The notes: a model not told the origin generated them from the letters alone. DNA of 64,000 bases from Rhizobium freirei PRF 81 (GCF_000359745.1 NZ_AQHN01000072.1:124001-188000), one strand, 5' to 3'. Numbered from the stretch's first letter, positions 16,133-25,749 are shown. Numbers and translations: made by a program.

Positions 16133-16924
16133 ATGAAACGCCTGTTGCTGACATCCATGATCCTCTTTGCTGCACAGGCCGCCTTCGCCGCGCAGCCGGA
16201 GCAATCGCCTGCCGGTTGGCCGCAGCTGCCACCGAAAGCGCCGGCATCGACCGTCAAGCTTCTGGAGCCGCATCTGCACGTCAATCGGGCAGGCAAGGGA
16301 GCACCCCGCATCGCGCTCACCTTCGATGCATGCATGGGCAAGACCGATCCGCGCATTCTGAGCACCCTTGTCGATCAGCGTATCCCGGCGACGATCTTCG
16401 TCACAGCGCGCTGGCTGCGCACCAATCCCGATGCGCTTGCCGTCCTCCTCGCCCATCCCGATCTTTTCGAGCTGGAAAATCACGGCCAGAACCATATCCC
16501 GGCCGTCGATGTTCCGACCGACGTTTATGGCATCCCCGCTGCCGGCTCGCCGCAGGCGGTTGGACAGGAGGTCAAGGGCGGCGCCGATGCGATGATCGCG
16601 GCAGGCATTCCGCAGCCGCACTGGTTCCGCGGCGCAACTGCAAAATATAGCCCTTCGGCTATCGCGCAGATCCGTGGCATGGGCTATCGCATCGCCGGTT
16701 ATTCGGTAAACGGCGACAGCGGCTCGCTTCTGTCGGCCAAGATGGTGGAAAGGCAATATGCATCCGCCAAGGACGGCGATGTCATCATCTCCCACATCAA
16801 CCAGCCGACGCATGCCGCGGGCGAGGGGGTTGCGGCAAGCATTCTTGCGCTGAAGGCAAAGGGCGTACAGTTCGTCCGCCTGCAGGATATCCCCGAAAAG
16901 GGCGATGGCGGCACGACGAACTGA
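16133..16924 (+). CDS. Secreted polysaccharide deacetylase-family protein
   Basis: A 263-residue protein with a signal peptide (residues 1-19, ending AAFA) and a NodB-homology domain. Motif 1 is LTFDAC (D65), with alanine where the second aspartate of TFDD is usual. Motif 2 is ENHGQNH (H117 and H121). Motif 3 is represented by WFRGATAKYS (R166). The family removes N- or O-acetyl groups from envelope polysaccharides in a metal-dependent way. The missing Asp means activity should not be assumed. The start is the ATG at 16133 directly before the signal peptide. Confidence 0.85.
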   Translation: MKRLLLTSMILFAAQAAFAAQPEQSPAGWPQLPPKAPASTVKLLEPHLHVNRAGKGAPRIALTFDACMGKTDPRILSTLVDQRIPATIFVTARWLRTNPDALAVLLAHPDLFELENHGQNHIPAVDVPTDVYGIPAAGSPQAVGQEVKGGADAMIAAGIPQPHWFRGATAKYSPSAIAQIRGMGYRIAGYSVNGDSGSLLSAKMVERQYASAKDGDVIISHINQPTHAAGEGVAASILALKAKGVQFVRLQDIPEKGDGGTTN

Positions 16925-16999
16925 GCCGGCAAGGGTGCAGGTTGTTGTTCTTACGCAATTCCGGACGGAAAGCCGCTGCTCACTTTTCCTGGAATTGTT

Positions 17000-18169
17000 T
17001 TAGCCTGGCAATTGCGGCTGGGCCTTCTCCTCGATGAAAAGCTCGTCGATGACGGTCATGACGATCAGCGACAAAGGCAGCGCCAGCATGGCGCCGACGG
17101 CGCCCCACATCCATGTCCAGAAGATGATGGCGAGAAATACGACAAAGGGGTTGAGTTCCCATTGCCGGCCCATGACGGCAGGAAAGACCAGGTTCTCCAC
17201 GGCCAGGTGCACGGCAAAGAAGGCCACGGCGGGGGCTAAACCGAAGACAAGGTCCGAATGGGTGACGATACCGGCGATCGCCAGCGCGATCGTCATGGTC
17301 GTGACGCCAAGGAGCGGGATGAAGCTGGAAACGAAGGCGAAGACGCCCCAGAGCACCGGCACGCTCATGCCGCCGACATAGGCAATCACCGTCATGGCGA
17401 CGCCGATGCCCGCATAGATCAGCGAGGCCGTGGCGAAGTAAACGCCGAGCACCCTCTCCACCGCATTGATGATCCGGATTGCCGTCAGCCTCGAGGTCCT
17501 GTTGGGAAAGGCCATGATGATCGTCTTGCGCAGGCTGATCCTGCCGGCGAGAAACAATAGCAATGCGGCAAAGAAGATCAGAATTTGCACGATGGCCGGC
17601 GTCAGGCTGTTGGACACGACATGCAAGACATTGCCGCTGTTTTCCAGCAGGGTGCTGATCGACATCGGACCACCCTGAAACGTCTCAGCCGAAATATGCA
17701 GCCATTTTAACCGGTCGAGATAGGGCACCAGCCGATCGGAGGTTCGCTGGAAGAAATCAGGGGCTTCCTGAGCCAGCTTCGCGAGCGGCCCAGCGAGCGC
17801 ATTGATGACGAGAAAGATTGCCAGCGCCACCGCCGTCGATAGAAGAACGGCATTGAGAACGCGCGGCACGCCGAGTTTGCTGAGTTTCTCTGCCGCCAGG
17901 CCGAGGATCATGCCGACCACGACGGCCAGCGTCACCGGAATAAGGATCATCGACATCGCGGAGATGCCCATCAGCGCCAGACTGAGGAAGATGCCGATCG
18001 TCGCCCAGGAGGTGGCGACATCGAGCTTATTCCTCGTCGCGTAATCCTCGATTTTTGAGGCATCGGCTTCGTTGCCGTATCCCTCGGAAGTGGCGCGTCT
18101 TGCATCACTCTCCGGTTCGGGCACCACCGCGCCGCCTGGCCGTTTGCCGGCGATTTTTTCGCTTTCCAT
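17000..18169 (-). CDS. AI-2E family permease
   Basis: A 389-residue membrane protein with a soluble acidic N-terminus (about 60 residues) and some seven to eight hydrophobic segments. These include the family's VPVLWGVFAFVSSFIPLLG and VIDELFIEEK regions. AI-2E proteins (PF01594) include exporters of autoinducer-2 and Na+/H+-type transporters. The substrate here is not known. The ATG at 18169 follows GAGGG; an upstream TTG/GTG extension is unlikely. Confidence 0.88.
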   Translation of the reverse strand: MESEKIAGKRPGGAVVPEPESDARRATSEGYGNEADASKIEDYATRNKLDVATSWATIGIFLSLALMGISAMSMILIPVTLAVVVGMILGLAAEKLSKLGVPRVLNAVLLSTAVALAIFLVINALAGPLAKLAQEAPDFFQRTSDRLVPYLDRLKWLHISAETFQGGPMSISTLLENSGNVLHVVSNSLTPAIVQILIFFAALLLFLAGRISLRKTIIMAFPNRTSRLTAIRIINAVERVLGVYFATASLIYAGIGVAMTVIAYVGGMSVPVLWGVFAFVSSFIPLLGVTTMTIALAIAGIVTHSDLVFGLAPAVAFFAVHLAVENLVFPAVMGRQWELNPFVVFLAIIFWTWMWGAVGAMLALPLSLIVMTVIDELFIEEKAQPQLPG

Positions 18170-18215
18170 GCCCTCAAATCCTCGAAGGCAAGATTGCCTC
18201 ACCACTCAAACGCGA

Positions 18216-18245
18216 AAAGCCCGCTCCGGTTCCGGAACGGGCTTT
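18216..18245 (-). terminator. Terminator of the VOC dioxygenase gene
   Basis: A perfect 8-bp outer stem (AAAGCCCG / CGGGCTTT) encloses an inner TCCGG/CCGGA stem. On the minus strand it is followed by TTCGCGTTT. It begins 23 nt after the stop codon at 18269. Confidence 0.72.
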
Positions 18246-18268
18246 CAAAAGCGTCTGGAATAAGGGCG

Positions 18269-19135
18269 TCAGGCGACCAGATTGAGGCCGATGCCCCAGG
18301 GGTCGCGCAGCGAAATGCCGCCGTCGCGCTTTTCGGTCTTGATCTCGTGTTGCTCCAGAGCGGCAACGGCCTTGTCAAGCGAAGCCTTGTCATTGAAGCG
18401 CAAGGTATAATCCGAAAGGCCGGTCATGTGTTCGGAGCGTACGCCGGCGCCGCGGCTGTTCCATGTATTGGCGCCGAGATGGTGGTGATAGCCGCCGGTC
18501 GCAAGGAAGGTCGCGCCGGGATAGCGCGCCGCCATGACCTTCATGCCGAGGACATCGCGATAGAAGGCGTTCGCTTCGGCGACGTCGCCGACCTGCAGGT
18601 GGATGTGGCCGATCGCCGAGCCGTCGGCCATGCCGTCCCAGCGGTCCTGCGGAGCACTTTCGTAGAGCTTCTGCAGATCGAGCCTGAGTGTTGCCATCTC
18701 TACGGTGCCGTCGTCGTGGAAGGTCCATTCCTCATGCGGCCGGTCGGCATAGATCTCGATGCCATTGCCTTCGGGGTCAGAAAGATAGATCGCCTCGCTG
18801 ACGATATGGTCCGATGCGCCCTCTAGCGTGACGTTGTTGTGCGCGGCGTGGCGGAGCCAGCGGGCAAGCTCGACGCGGCTCGGCAGCAGGAAGGCGGTGT
18901 GAAACAGGCCGGCTGCCGTCCGCGGCGCCCGAGCTGCAGCGTGATCCGTCGTCAGGGTCAGGAGCGGCTGGCCGGCAACGCCGAGGACTTCGCCGCTCGC
19001 CGTCTTTTCGATGACCTTCAGGCCGAGCATGTCCTGGTAAAAGCGGGAGACGAGCGGCAGGTCGGTGACGACGAGATGCGACTGGCCGACATAGGCAGGG
19101 CGTGTCAGTGCGTAGGAGGGGGCAATTTCGGTCAT
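18269..19135 (-). CDS. Two-domain VOC family (catechol 2,3-dioxygenase-like) protein
   Basis: A 288-residue protein with two vicinal-oxygen-chelate domains. The first (about residues 12-130) has SHLVVTDLPLVSRFYQDMLGL and ends in GNGIEIYADRP. The second (about 170-288) has GHIHLQVGDVAEANAFYRDVL and a YHHHLGANTW segment. The metal ligands would be the histidines at the domain starts and the glutamate of IEIY. It resembles extradiol ring-cleavage enzymes such as CatE, but the substrate is not evident and no aromatic pathway genes are adjacent. The start at 19135 is taken from domain alignment. Confidence 0.88.
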   Translation of the reverse strand: MTEIAPSYALTRPAYVGQSHLVVTDLPLVSRFYQDMLGLKVIEKTASGEVLGVAGQPLLTLTTDHAAARAPRTAAGLFHTAFLLPSRVELARWLRHAAHNNVTLEGASDHIVSEAIYLSDPEGNGIEIYADRPHEEWTFHDDGTVEMATLRLDLQKLYESAPQDRWDGMADGSAIGHIHLQVGDVAEANAFYRDVLGMKVMAARYPGATFLATGGYHHHLGANTWNSRGAGVRSEHMTGLSDYTLRFNDKASLDKAVAALEQHEIKTEKRDGGISLRDPWGIGLNLVA

Positions 19136-19450
19136 GGGAGTAGTTCCAACCTCGATAGTCTTGAAAAAGGCAACCGGCGCGGACGGCAAGCAAGCCGTCA
19201 ATGGCGGGTGAAGGGTTTTCGCCGGTTGATATGCCTCTTCGATATCCTCTGCCCGCTGTACTTGCTGAACTATATGGCGGATTTCGATTGTTCATAGAAG
19301 ACCAGAAATTGCGGATTGAGCGTTCGCTTGCTGTTGACGACATGCTCTGCGCCGTTCACGAAGATTGATCGTAATGCCCGTTTGGCGAGGTTGCTTCCGC
19401 ATCGGCGAGGTGCAAGGATCGAGCATCACGGAATTGGAACGTGCAGAGAA
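19136..19450. other. Intergenic region between divergent VOC and haemolysin III genes
   Basis: This 315-nt gap between divergent genes must hold both promoters. I see no convincing reading frame or hairpin in it, and I cannot assign promoter elements with confidence. Confidence 0.4.
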
Positions 19451-20119
19451 ATGGCCGAATACAGAGGCATTCGCTGGGCTTACGATCGATATGAAGTGAT
19501 CGCCGATGGCATTGTCAACGGCGTCGGCGTGGTCTTGGCGCTGATCGGAGCGACCGTGCTGATCTTCTATGCGACCGTCTGGAGTTCCTATGGCGCGATC
19601 GCCGCCGCCTGGATCTACGGCGTTGGACTGGTTCTCACGCTTGGAATGTCTTTCGCCTACAATCTCTGGCCTGTGTCGCGCACGAAGTGGTTCTTGCGGC
19701 GCTTCGACCATTCCTTGATCTATGTGCTGATCGCCGCCACCTACACGCCGTTTCTCGAGCGTGGTGCCGGGGATCCGCTGATCTCTGCCATGCTGATCGC
19801 CGTCTGGGTTTTCGCCGCTTTCGGCATCGTGCTGAAATGTCTGTTCCCGGGCCGGTACGACCGGCTGGCGATCCTGCTTTACCTTGCCATGGGCTGGAGC
19901 GGCGTCATCGTGGCCAAGCCGGTCTCGACCCATATCCCGTTTGCCTCGATGCTGCTGATCATTATCGGTGGGGTGATCTATTCGCTCGGCGTCATCTTTC
20001 ACGTGTGGGAAAAGCTGCGCTTTCAGAACGCGATCTGGCACGGCTTCGTGGTCGCCGCCGCCGCCGTGCATTATTCGGCGGTGCTCACCTGCTTCAGCCT
20101 GTCGCCGGAAAGTTTTTGA
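19451..20119 (+). CDS. Haemolysin III / PAQR family membrane protein
   Basis: A 222-residue protein with seven hydrophobic segments and the PAQR-type polar residues: MSFAYNLWP after TM3, RRFDHSLIYVLIAATYTPF, and a C-terminal HGFVVAAAAVHYSAV with two histidines. Those histidines and the FDH aspartate are the presumed zinc site. Bacterial members are called haemolysin III, but haemolysis is doubtful and the physiological role is unsettled. The start at 19451 follows CAGAGAA. Its 3' end overlaps the convergent gene at 20094 by 26 nt. Confidence 0.86.
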   Translation: MAEYRGIRWAYDRYEVIADGIVNGVGVVLALIGATVLIFYATVWSSYGAIAAAWIYGVGLVLTLGMSFAYNLWPVSRTKWFLRRFDHSLIYVLIAATYTPFLERGAGDPLISAMLIAVWVFAAFGIVLKCLFPGRYDRLAILLYLAMGWSGVIVAKPVSTHIPFASMLLIIIGGVIYSLGVIFHVWEKLRFQNAIWHGFVVAAAAVHYSAVLTCFSLSPESF

Positions 20120-20609
20120 CGACCTGCGCCGTCGGCGTGCACTTCTTGGTCGATCGCAAACTGCGCACCAGGCGCATCACGATGGCGTCGTAGCGCTGCA
20201 TGTCGGCCTTCGAATAATCCATCTGAAAGAACGCCGCGCCGCCATTACAAAGCGCCACGCCGCGCACATAGACGATGCGCCCTTGCTTCGTGCCGGAAAA
20301 GCTGATGCCTCGCGAGTTCGATTTGGAGTAGGAGATCTTCCAGCCCTGATCCCGGGCGAGTGCGACACGCACATTCGCCTCTTCCACGAAATCGCCATTG
20401 GCAAGCGCCGTGCCGAAAACCTGCAGCATGGCGGATCGATCCGCCGGCGATAGGGAAAGGCGGCTGCCGTCGCCGGAAGAGGCCGAGAGATGGAAATCAG
20501 ATGGCAGCTCGATCGCATAGCCGAAGCCCGCATCGTCATAAGACCACCAATCGGCGGCAAGCGCCGACGCGGGGCAAAGCAACAGGAGGGCAATCAGGCG
20601 GGCGAGCAT
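20094..20609 (-). CDS. Hypothetical secreted protein
   Basis: A 171-residue protein with a signal peptide (residues 1-18, ending ASALA) and a mature beta-rich domain beginning DWWSYDDAGFGYAIELPSDF. This opening is common in secreted proteins of rhizobia that have no named function. The C-terminal half contains VALCNGGAAFFQMDY. I do not recognise a characterised family. It overlaps the haemolysin III gene tail-to-tail by 26 nt. Confidence 0.66.
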   Translation of the reverse strand: MLARLIALLLLCPASALAADWWSYDDAGFGYAIELPSDFHLSASSGDGSRLSLSPADRSAMLQVFGTALANGDFVEEANVRVALARDQGWKISYSKSNSRGISFSGTKQGRIVYVRGVALCNGGAAFFQMDYSKADMQRYDAIVMRLVRSLRSTKKCTPTAQVVKNFPATG

Positions 20610-20992
20610 TGCGGTTTCCGGGAGGCGGGATCTGCAAACCGCTCAAGAATAGCGCCTTTTTCGGCAAAAACTCCATAGCGATTCTGAAAATAGCGTAAAA
20701 TTAGCTCAAATTCGTTACGGCTTCATTGCGAGCCATGCAGGATTGGACGATTTGCTGCCATGTTCGCGCGATCTTCGCCGGCGCCTCGATCCCGAATTGG
20801 AGAAGTCTTTGCCCACAAAGGTCCTGCTACCGACCCCGGCAACCTGGTGTTGTTCGGGCAGAAAAGCGATTTCAGTGGTTTAATCCCGGTTTTTGCCCCT
20901 CGGCACTTGAGGCGGCTTACCCTTTCACCTATCCCTGCACCCTAGCTCCGGTTTTGCCGGGTTCCGCATGATCGCTCAGCAGAGGGGAAGGC
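20610..20992. other. Intergenic region upstream of the pha/mnh operon
   Basis: This 383-nt gap is AT-rich around 20650-20720 (for example AAAATAGCGTAAAATTAG) and GC-rich after 20760. It should contain the promoter of the antiporter operon and of the leftward gene. No gene, riboswitch-like structure or strong terminator is evident. Confidence 0.4.
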
Positions 20993-23386
20993 ATGGCCGG
21001 TGTCGCGGGCCTGACATTCCTGGCTCTATGCCTGCCTTTTTTCGGTGCGTTGATCGCGCCCGTCTTCGTTCGGCGGCTCGGGCATCATGCAGCCTGGCTC
21101 CTGGCGCTACTTCCTGGGCTTGCCTTTCTCCATTTTGCGGAATTTCTGCCCAATATTGCCGCGGGGCAGGTCGTCCAGGGGGGCTTTGATTGGGTGCCCA
21201 GCCTGAGCTTGCGCTTTTCCTGGCTACTCGACGGGCTGTCGCTTACCTTCGCGCTGCTTATCACCGGCATCGGCACCCTGATCGTCCTCTATACCGGCGG
21301 CTACCTGAAAGGGCATACGGACCTCGGGCGCTTCTTCTCCTTCATCTTCCTCTTCATGGGCTCGATGCTCGGTCTTGTCGTTTCGGACAGTTTCCTGACG
21401 CTGTTCGTTTTCTGGGAACTGACTTCCATCACCTCCTTCCTGCTGATCGGCTTCGATCATCGGCGGGAAGCGTCGCGCCGGGCGGCGTTGCAGGCGCTGG
21501 TGGTCACCGGCGGAGGAGGGCTGCTGCTGCTCGCGGGCCTGTTACTGATCTGGCAGGTCACCGGCCTCGGCTCCATGTCCGAGCTGCTGCGCTCCGGCGA
21601 TACCTTGCGGGCAAGCCCGTTCTACCTTGCCGCCCTGATCCTGGTGCTGGGCGGCGCCTTCACCAAATCGGCGCAGTTTCCGTTTCACTTCTGGCTGCCG
21701 AATGCCATGGAAGCGCCGACCCCCGTATCGGCCTATCTGCATTCCGCCACCATGGTAAAGGCCGGCGTCTATCTCCTGATGCGGCTCAATCCGGTCATGG
21801 GTGGCACGGCGGCATGGCAGACGATTCTGCCGGTTTTCGGCGCTGCAACGCTACTGGTCGGCACCCTGCTTGCGATCCGGCAGACGGACCTGAAGCTAAA
21901 ACTCGCCTATACGACTGTATCGTCCCTCGGACTGCTCGTGCTGCTCACCGGATTCGGCACGGACTATGCCGTCGAAGCCGCCGTGCTCTATCTGGTGGCC
22001 CACTCGCTGTTCAAGGGCGCCCTGTTCATGGTCGCCGGTATCGTCGATCATGAGACGGGAACGCGCGACATCACGCGCCTGGGCGGGCTGCGCTCCGCCA
22101 TGCCGCTCACCTTCGCCGCCGCCTTGATCGCCGCGATTTCGATGGGCGGCCTGCCGCCAGCCTTCGGTTTCCTTGCCAAGGAAGAGATCTATGCCGCGCT
22201 GGCACAGACATCGCCGGCTGCGATCGCCCTGACCGTCATCGCCGTGGCCGGCAATGCGCTGATGTTCGCCATCGCCTTTGCGGTAGCACTAAGACCGTTC
22301 ATTGGACCGCTGACCGAGACACCGCGCCATCCGCATGAGGCGCCGCCGCTGCTCTGGCTCGGGCCGGCGCTGCTTGCCCTGCTCGGCATCGCTTCGGCAT
22401 TGCTCTCGGGGCCGTGGCACGCCTATGTCTCTTCGCCGATGGCCAGCGCCGTCGGCGGCAAGGAGCTGCATATTTCGGCTTCGCTTGCTCCGCATATCGG
22501 TCTGCCCCTGGCGCTTTCACTGGCAACCGTGCTGATCGGCATTTTCGTCTATTGGAAGCTCGATCGCGCCCGCTTCTTCATGTCGGTCATGCTGCGGCAC
22601 CTGGGTCCGGGACCGGATCGCGGTTTCGATGGCTTCATCTCCGGACTGGTGCGGCTGTCGCATGCCCTCTCGCGCATCCTGCAGCCGGGGCGCCTGGAAA
22701 TCTACGTGGCGGTCAGTTTCCTCTGCCTTGCCGCGATGCTGCTGATTCCTCTCGTCATCCATGGCGAATTGCCGGCAATGCCTGCCTGGCCGAATTTGCA
22801 GTGGCATGAGGCAACCATTTTCCTGATTGCCGTCATCGGGCTCGCCGCCGTCATCCGCGCGCGCGACCGGCTGACGGCCATTATTTCGCTGGGTATTCAA
22901 GGTTTCGCCGTCGCCGTCATCTTCCTGCTGTTCGGCGCGCCGGATCTCTCCTTCACGCAGTTCGTGGTCGAGACCCTTTCCGTCGTCATCCTGGCCATGG
23001 TGATGACGAGGTTACGCCTTTCGCCGTCGGATCGTCGCCCGCCACTGAAGATGATCGCCCATGCCGCCCTGGCGATCGCCTGTGGCGCCGGCTTTGCCCT
23101 GCTCTTGCTGAAGGCGACCCAAGCGCCCTTCGATCTGACGCTGACAGCCTTCTTCAACCACTATTCGAAACTGATCGCCCATGGCGATAACGTGGTCAAC
23201 GTCATCATCGTCGATTTCCGTGGTACGGATACGCTCGGCGAGATCGCCGTCGTCGCCATGACCGGGCTTGCCATTCTGGCGTTGATCCGCATTCGCGCCG
23301 GCGGCGACCGCAAGCTTGCGACCAATGACCCCGATCGTGAGGAAAAGCCCGATCTCGAGGTGAGGATGGAGGCCGAGCGCTCATGA
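20993..23386 (+). CDS. mnhA: Na+(K+)/H+ antiporter subunit A
   Basis: A 797-residue inner-membrane protein, the large subunit of an Mrp/Pha cation:proton antiporter related to complex I NuoL. The NADH-quinone-oxidoreductase-like core (about residues 60-480) includes FWELTSITSFLLIGFDHRRE and KSAQFPFHFWLPNAMEAPTPVSAYLHS. The C-terminal third carries the MrpA-specific domain (VVNVIIVDFRGTDTLGEI). It is separate from subunit B, as in pha2-type operons, whereas pha1-type operons have a fused phaAB. It is the first gene of a tight seven-gene operon. Confidence 0.95.
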   Translation: MAGVAGLTFLALCLPFFGALIAPVFVRRLGHHAAWLLALLPGLAFLHFAEFLPNIAAGQVVQGGFDWVPSLSLRFSWLLDGLSLTFALLITGIGTLIVLYTGGYLKGHTDLGRFFSFIFLFMGSMLGLVVSDSFLTLFVFWELTSITSFLLIGFDHRREASRRAALQALVVTGGGGLLLLAGLLLIWQVTGLGSMSELLRSGDTLRASPFYLAALILVLGGAFTKSAQFPFHFWLPNAMEAPTPVSAYLHSATMVKAGVYLLMRLNPVMGGTAAWQTILPVFGAATLLVGTLLAIRQTDLKLKLAYTTVSSLGLLVLLTGFGTDYAVEAAVLYLVAHSLFKGALFMVAGIVDHETGTRDITRLGGLRSAMPLTFAAALIAAISMGGLPPAFGFLAKEEIYAALAQTSPAAIALTVIAVAGNALMFAIAFAVALRPFIGPLTETPRHPHEAPPLLWLGPALLALLGIASALLSGPWHAYVSSPMASAVGGKELHISASLAPHIGLPLALSLATVLIGIFVYWKLDRARFFMSVMLRHLGPGPDRGFDGFISGLVRLSHALSRILQPGRLEIYVAVSFLCLAAMLLIPLVIHGELPAMPAWPNLQWHEATIFLIAVIGLAAVIRARDRLTAIISLGIQGFAVAVIFLLFGAPDLSFTQFVVETLSVVILAMVMTRLRLSPSDRRPPLKMIAHAALAIACGAGFALLLLKATQAPFDLTLTAFFNHYSKLIAHGDNVVNVIIVDFRGTDTLGEIAVVAMTGLAILALIRIRAGGDRKLATNDPDREEKPDLEVRMEAERS

Positions 23387-23802
23387 ATACGCTGATCTTC
23401 CGCACCGCAGCGCCGTTTCTGACAGCTTTGATGCTGCTCTTTTCCATCTTCGTCCTTCTACGCGGTCACAACGAACCCGGCGGCGGCTTCATCGGCGGAT
23501 TGATCGCCGCGTCTGCCTTCGCGATCTACGGCATCGCTTGTGGCGTGACGGCGGTGCGGCGTGCGATCATATTTCATCCGTTGACGATTGCCGGCTTCGG
23601 TCTGCTGGCCTCGACCCTTGCCGGTTTCCTGTCCGCCTTCTTCGGCGTGCCGTTCATGACCGGGCTGTGGGTCTATCCTCATCTTTTCGGCGTCGAAGTG
23701 GCGCTCTCAACGGTGATGCTCTTCGATATCGGCGTCTATCTGGTCGTCGTCGGTGCGATCACCTCGATCGCGCTTGCGCTCGAAGAGCGGGAGGTGGATT
23801 GA
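23383..23802 (+). CDS. mnhB: Na+(K+)/H+ antiporter subunit B
   Basis: A 139-residue membrane subunit with four hydrophobic segments and the MnhB signature LRGHNEPGGGFIGGLIAASAF near the N-terminus. Its start overlaps the mnhA stop by 4 nt (ATGA), which indicates translational coupling. It is a structural and functional partner of subunit A in the Mrp complex. Confidence 0.94.
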   Translation: MNTLIFRTAAPFLTALMLLFSIFVLLRGHNEPGGGFIGGLIAASAFAIYGIACGVTAVRRAIIFHPLTIAGFGLLASTLAGFLSAFFGVPFMTGLWVYPHLFGVEVALSTVMLFDIGVYLVVVGAITSIALALEEREVD

Positions 23803-24179
23803 TGGAAGTCGTCTTCGCCGCTCTTGTCGGCCTGTTTTTCGCGGCGGCGATCTATCTGATGCTGTCGAAGTTTTCGATCCGCATCATGCTGGGCATCGCC
23901 ATCCTCGGAAATGCCGTCAATCTGCTGCTCTTTACCGCGGGTCGGATAACGCCCGAAGTGCCGCCCATCATTCCGCAAGGCGCCAGTACGCTTGATCTGG
24001 CGGCGGCCAATCCGCTGCCGCAGGCATTGATCCTGACGGCGATCGTCATCTCCTTCTCGTTCCTCGCCTTTCTGCTTGTGCTGACCTACAGGGCCTATCA
24101 GGACCTCAAGACGGACAACACCGGCGAGATGCTGGCAGCCGAGCCGGACGAGCGGCCGCTGCCGCCCTTGGGATACTGA
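23802..24179 (+). CDS. mnhC: Na+(K+)/H+ antiporter subunit C
   Basis: A 125-residue NuoK-like subunit with three membrane helices: an N-terminal FAALVGLFFAAAIYLML, the conserved GIAILGNAVNLLLF, and PLPQALILTAIVISFSFLAFLL. The ATG shares its first base with the mnhB stop codon (TGATG). It anchors subunit D in the Mrp complex. Confidence 0.94.
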   Translation: MEVVFAALVGLFFAAAIYLMLSKFSIRIMLGIAILGNAVNLLLFTAGRITPEVPPIIPQGASTLDLAAANPLPQALILTAIVISFSFLAFLLVLTYRAYQDLKTDNTGEMLAAEPDERPLPPLGY

Positions 24180-24183
24180 CGAT

Positions 24184-25749
24184 ATGGCCGCACCGACCGA
24201 TATCCCAGTCGATCTCTCTGCCGCGCTGGTGGCAGCACCGGTGCCGCTCGGGCATTGGCTGGTCATCCTGCCGGTCGCCCTGTGCATCGGCCTCGGTGCT
24301 ATTCTCCTGATGCTGCGCAACCGCACCCAATGGCACGCCTGGATCGCCGTTCCTGGATTGATGCTCTTGGTGCTCGTCGACGCTGCCTTGCTTTACAGGG
24401 TTGCCGGCGGTGGACCTGTGACGATGGTCATGGGCCGATGGCTGCCGCCTTTCGGTATCGCCTTCAGCGTCGATCTTTTTGGCGCGGCCATGGCTTTGAC
24501 GGCGGCGATCGTGGCGCTTGCCGCCGGTATCTACGCTCTCGCAGAAATCGGCACCAGCGGCCGCCGCTATGGCTTTTTCCCGTTCCTGATGCTGTTGCTT
24601 GCCGGCGTCAGCGGCGCCTTCCTGACGGGGGACGTCTTCAATCTCTATGTCTGGTTCGAAGTGCTGCTGATTTCGTCCTTCGGCCTGCTGATCCTTGGCT
24701 CGGAACGCGAGCAGATTGACGGCGCGCTGAAATACGCCGTGCTGAACCTGATCGCCACGACGCTCTTTCTCGTCTCGGTCGGCTACCTCTATGCCATCTT
24801 CGGTACGCTCAACATGGCCGATATCGCGATCAAGGCGAGGGCGAGCGGCAGCACCGCGCCGATGATGACGCTGGCCGGTCTGTTTCTGCTGGCCTTCGGC
24901 ATGAAGGCGGCGGCTTTTCCCGTCAATTTCTGGCTGCCGGCCTCCTATCACACGCCGCGGATCACGGTTTCGGCCCTGTTCGCAGGCCTGCTCACCAAGG
25001 TTGGCGTCTATGCGCTCATCAGGGTTCTCGTCATGCTGCTGCCGGTCGAGCGCACGGAGCTTGGCCCGATGATAACAGTCGTTGCCATCGCCACCATGCT
25101 GGCCGGGGTGCTGGGCGCGCTCGGGTCGACCGACATTCGCCGCCTACTTGGCTATATCGTCATTTCCGGCATCGGCACGATGCTCGCAGGCGTCGCGCTC
25201 GGCGGTGCCGATGGCCTCAGCGGCGCGATCTTCTACGTATTGCATTCGATGGTGCTGATGACGGCTCTCTATCTGCTTGCCGGCCAGGCCGCCCGGCTTT
25301 GCGGCAGCTTTTCGCTCGCTTCGCTTGGTGGACTTTACCGGCGGAGCGGCTGGTTCGCCGGGCTCTCATTGGTGCTGTTCTTCGCCGTCAGCGGCCTGCC
25401 GCCCTTTTCCGGCTTCTGGCCCAAGGTGGTCCTGGTGAAGGCGGCGCTGGCCGCGGGTGCATGGTGGATCGCGGCTGCGATCCTGCTGGCGGGTTTCCTG
25501 ACCACGATTGCCTTCGGGCGAGTTTTCCTGCTGGCCTATTGGCGCCCCGCAGCCGATGAAGGGAGCGCGGTTCAGGAGCCGATCAGGTGGCAGGCGGGCC
25601 TGCCGCTTCTCGCGCTGACAATCCTTGTCGTCGGTTTCGGTGTCTTTCCGGAGAGGCTTCTGCAGCTGACGCATGCCGCCGCCGCCGGCATCGAGCAGCC
25701 GTCCGCCTATCTGCATTCCGTCTTCCCGCAGGCGGGGGGCACGCAGTGA
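24184..25749 (+). CDS. mnhD: Na+(K+)/H+ antiporter subunit D
   Basis: A 521-residue NuoN/NuoM-like proton-translocating subunit with about 14 hydrophobic segments. The conserved charged helices include FNLYVWFEVLLISSFGLLIL (membrane Glu), FGMKAAAFPVNFWLPASYH (Lys) and VVLVKAALAAG. It lies 4 nt after mnhC and overlaps mnhE by 4 nt. Confidence 0.95.
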   Translation: MAAPTDIPVDLSAALVAAPVPLGHWLVILPVALCIGLGAILLMLRNRTQWHAWIAVPGLMLLVLVDAALLYRVAGGGPVTMVMGRWLPPFGIAFSVDLFGAAMALTAAIVALAAGIYALAEIGTSGRRYGFFPFLMLLLAGVSGAFLTGDVFNLYVWFEVLLISSFGLLILGSEREQIDGALKYAVLNLIATTLFLVSVGYLYAIFGTLNMADIAIKARASGSTAPMMTLAGLFLLAFGMKAAAFPVNFWLPASYHTPRITVSALFAGLLTKVGVYALIRVLVMLLPVERTELGPMITVVAIATMLAGVLGALGSTDIRRLLGYIVISGIGTMLAGVALGGADGLSGAIFYVLHSMVLMTALYLLAGQAARLCGSFSLASLGGLYRRSGWFAGLSLVLFFAVSGLPPFSGFWPKVVLVKAALAAGAWWIAAAILLAGFLTTIAFGRVFLLAYWRPAADEGSAVQEPIRWQAGLPLLALTILVVGFGVFPERLLQLTHAAAAGIEQPSAYLHSVFPQAGGTQ

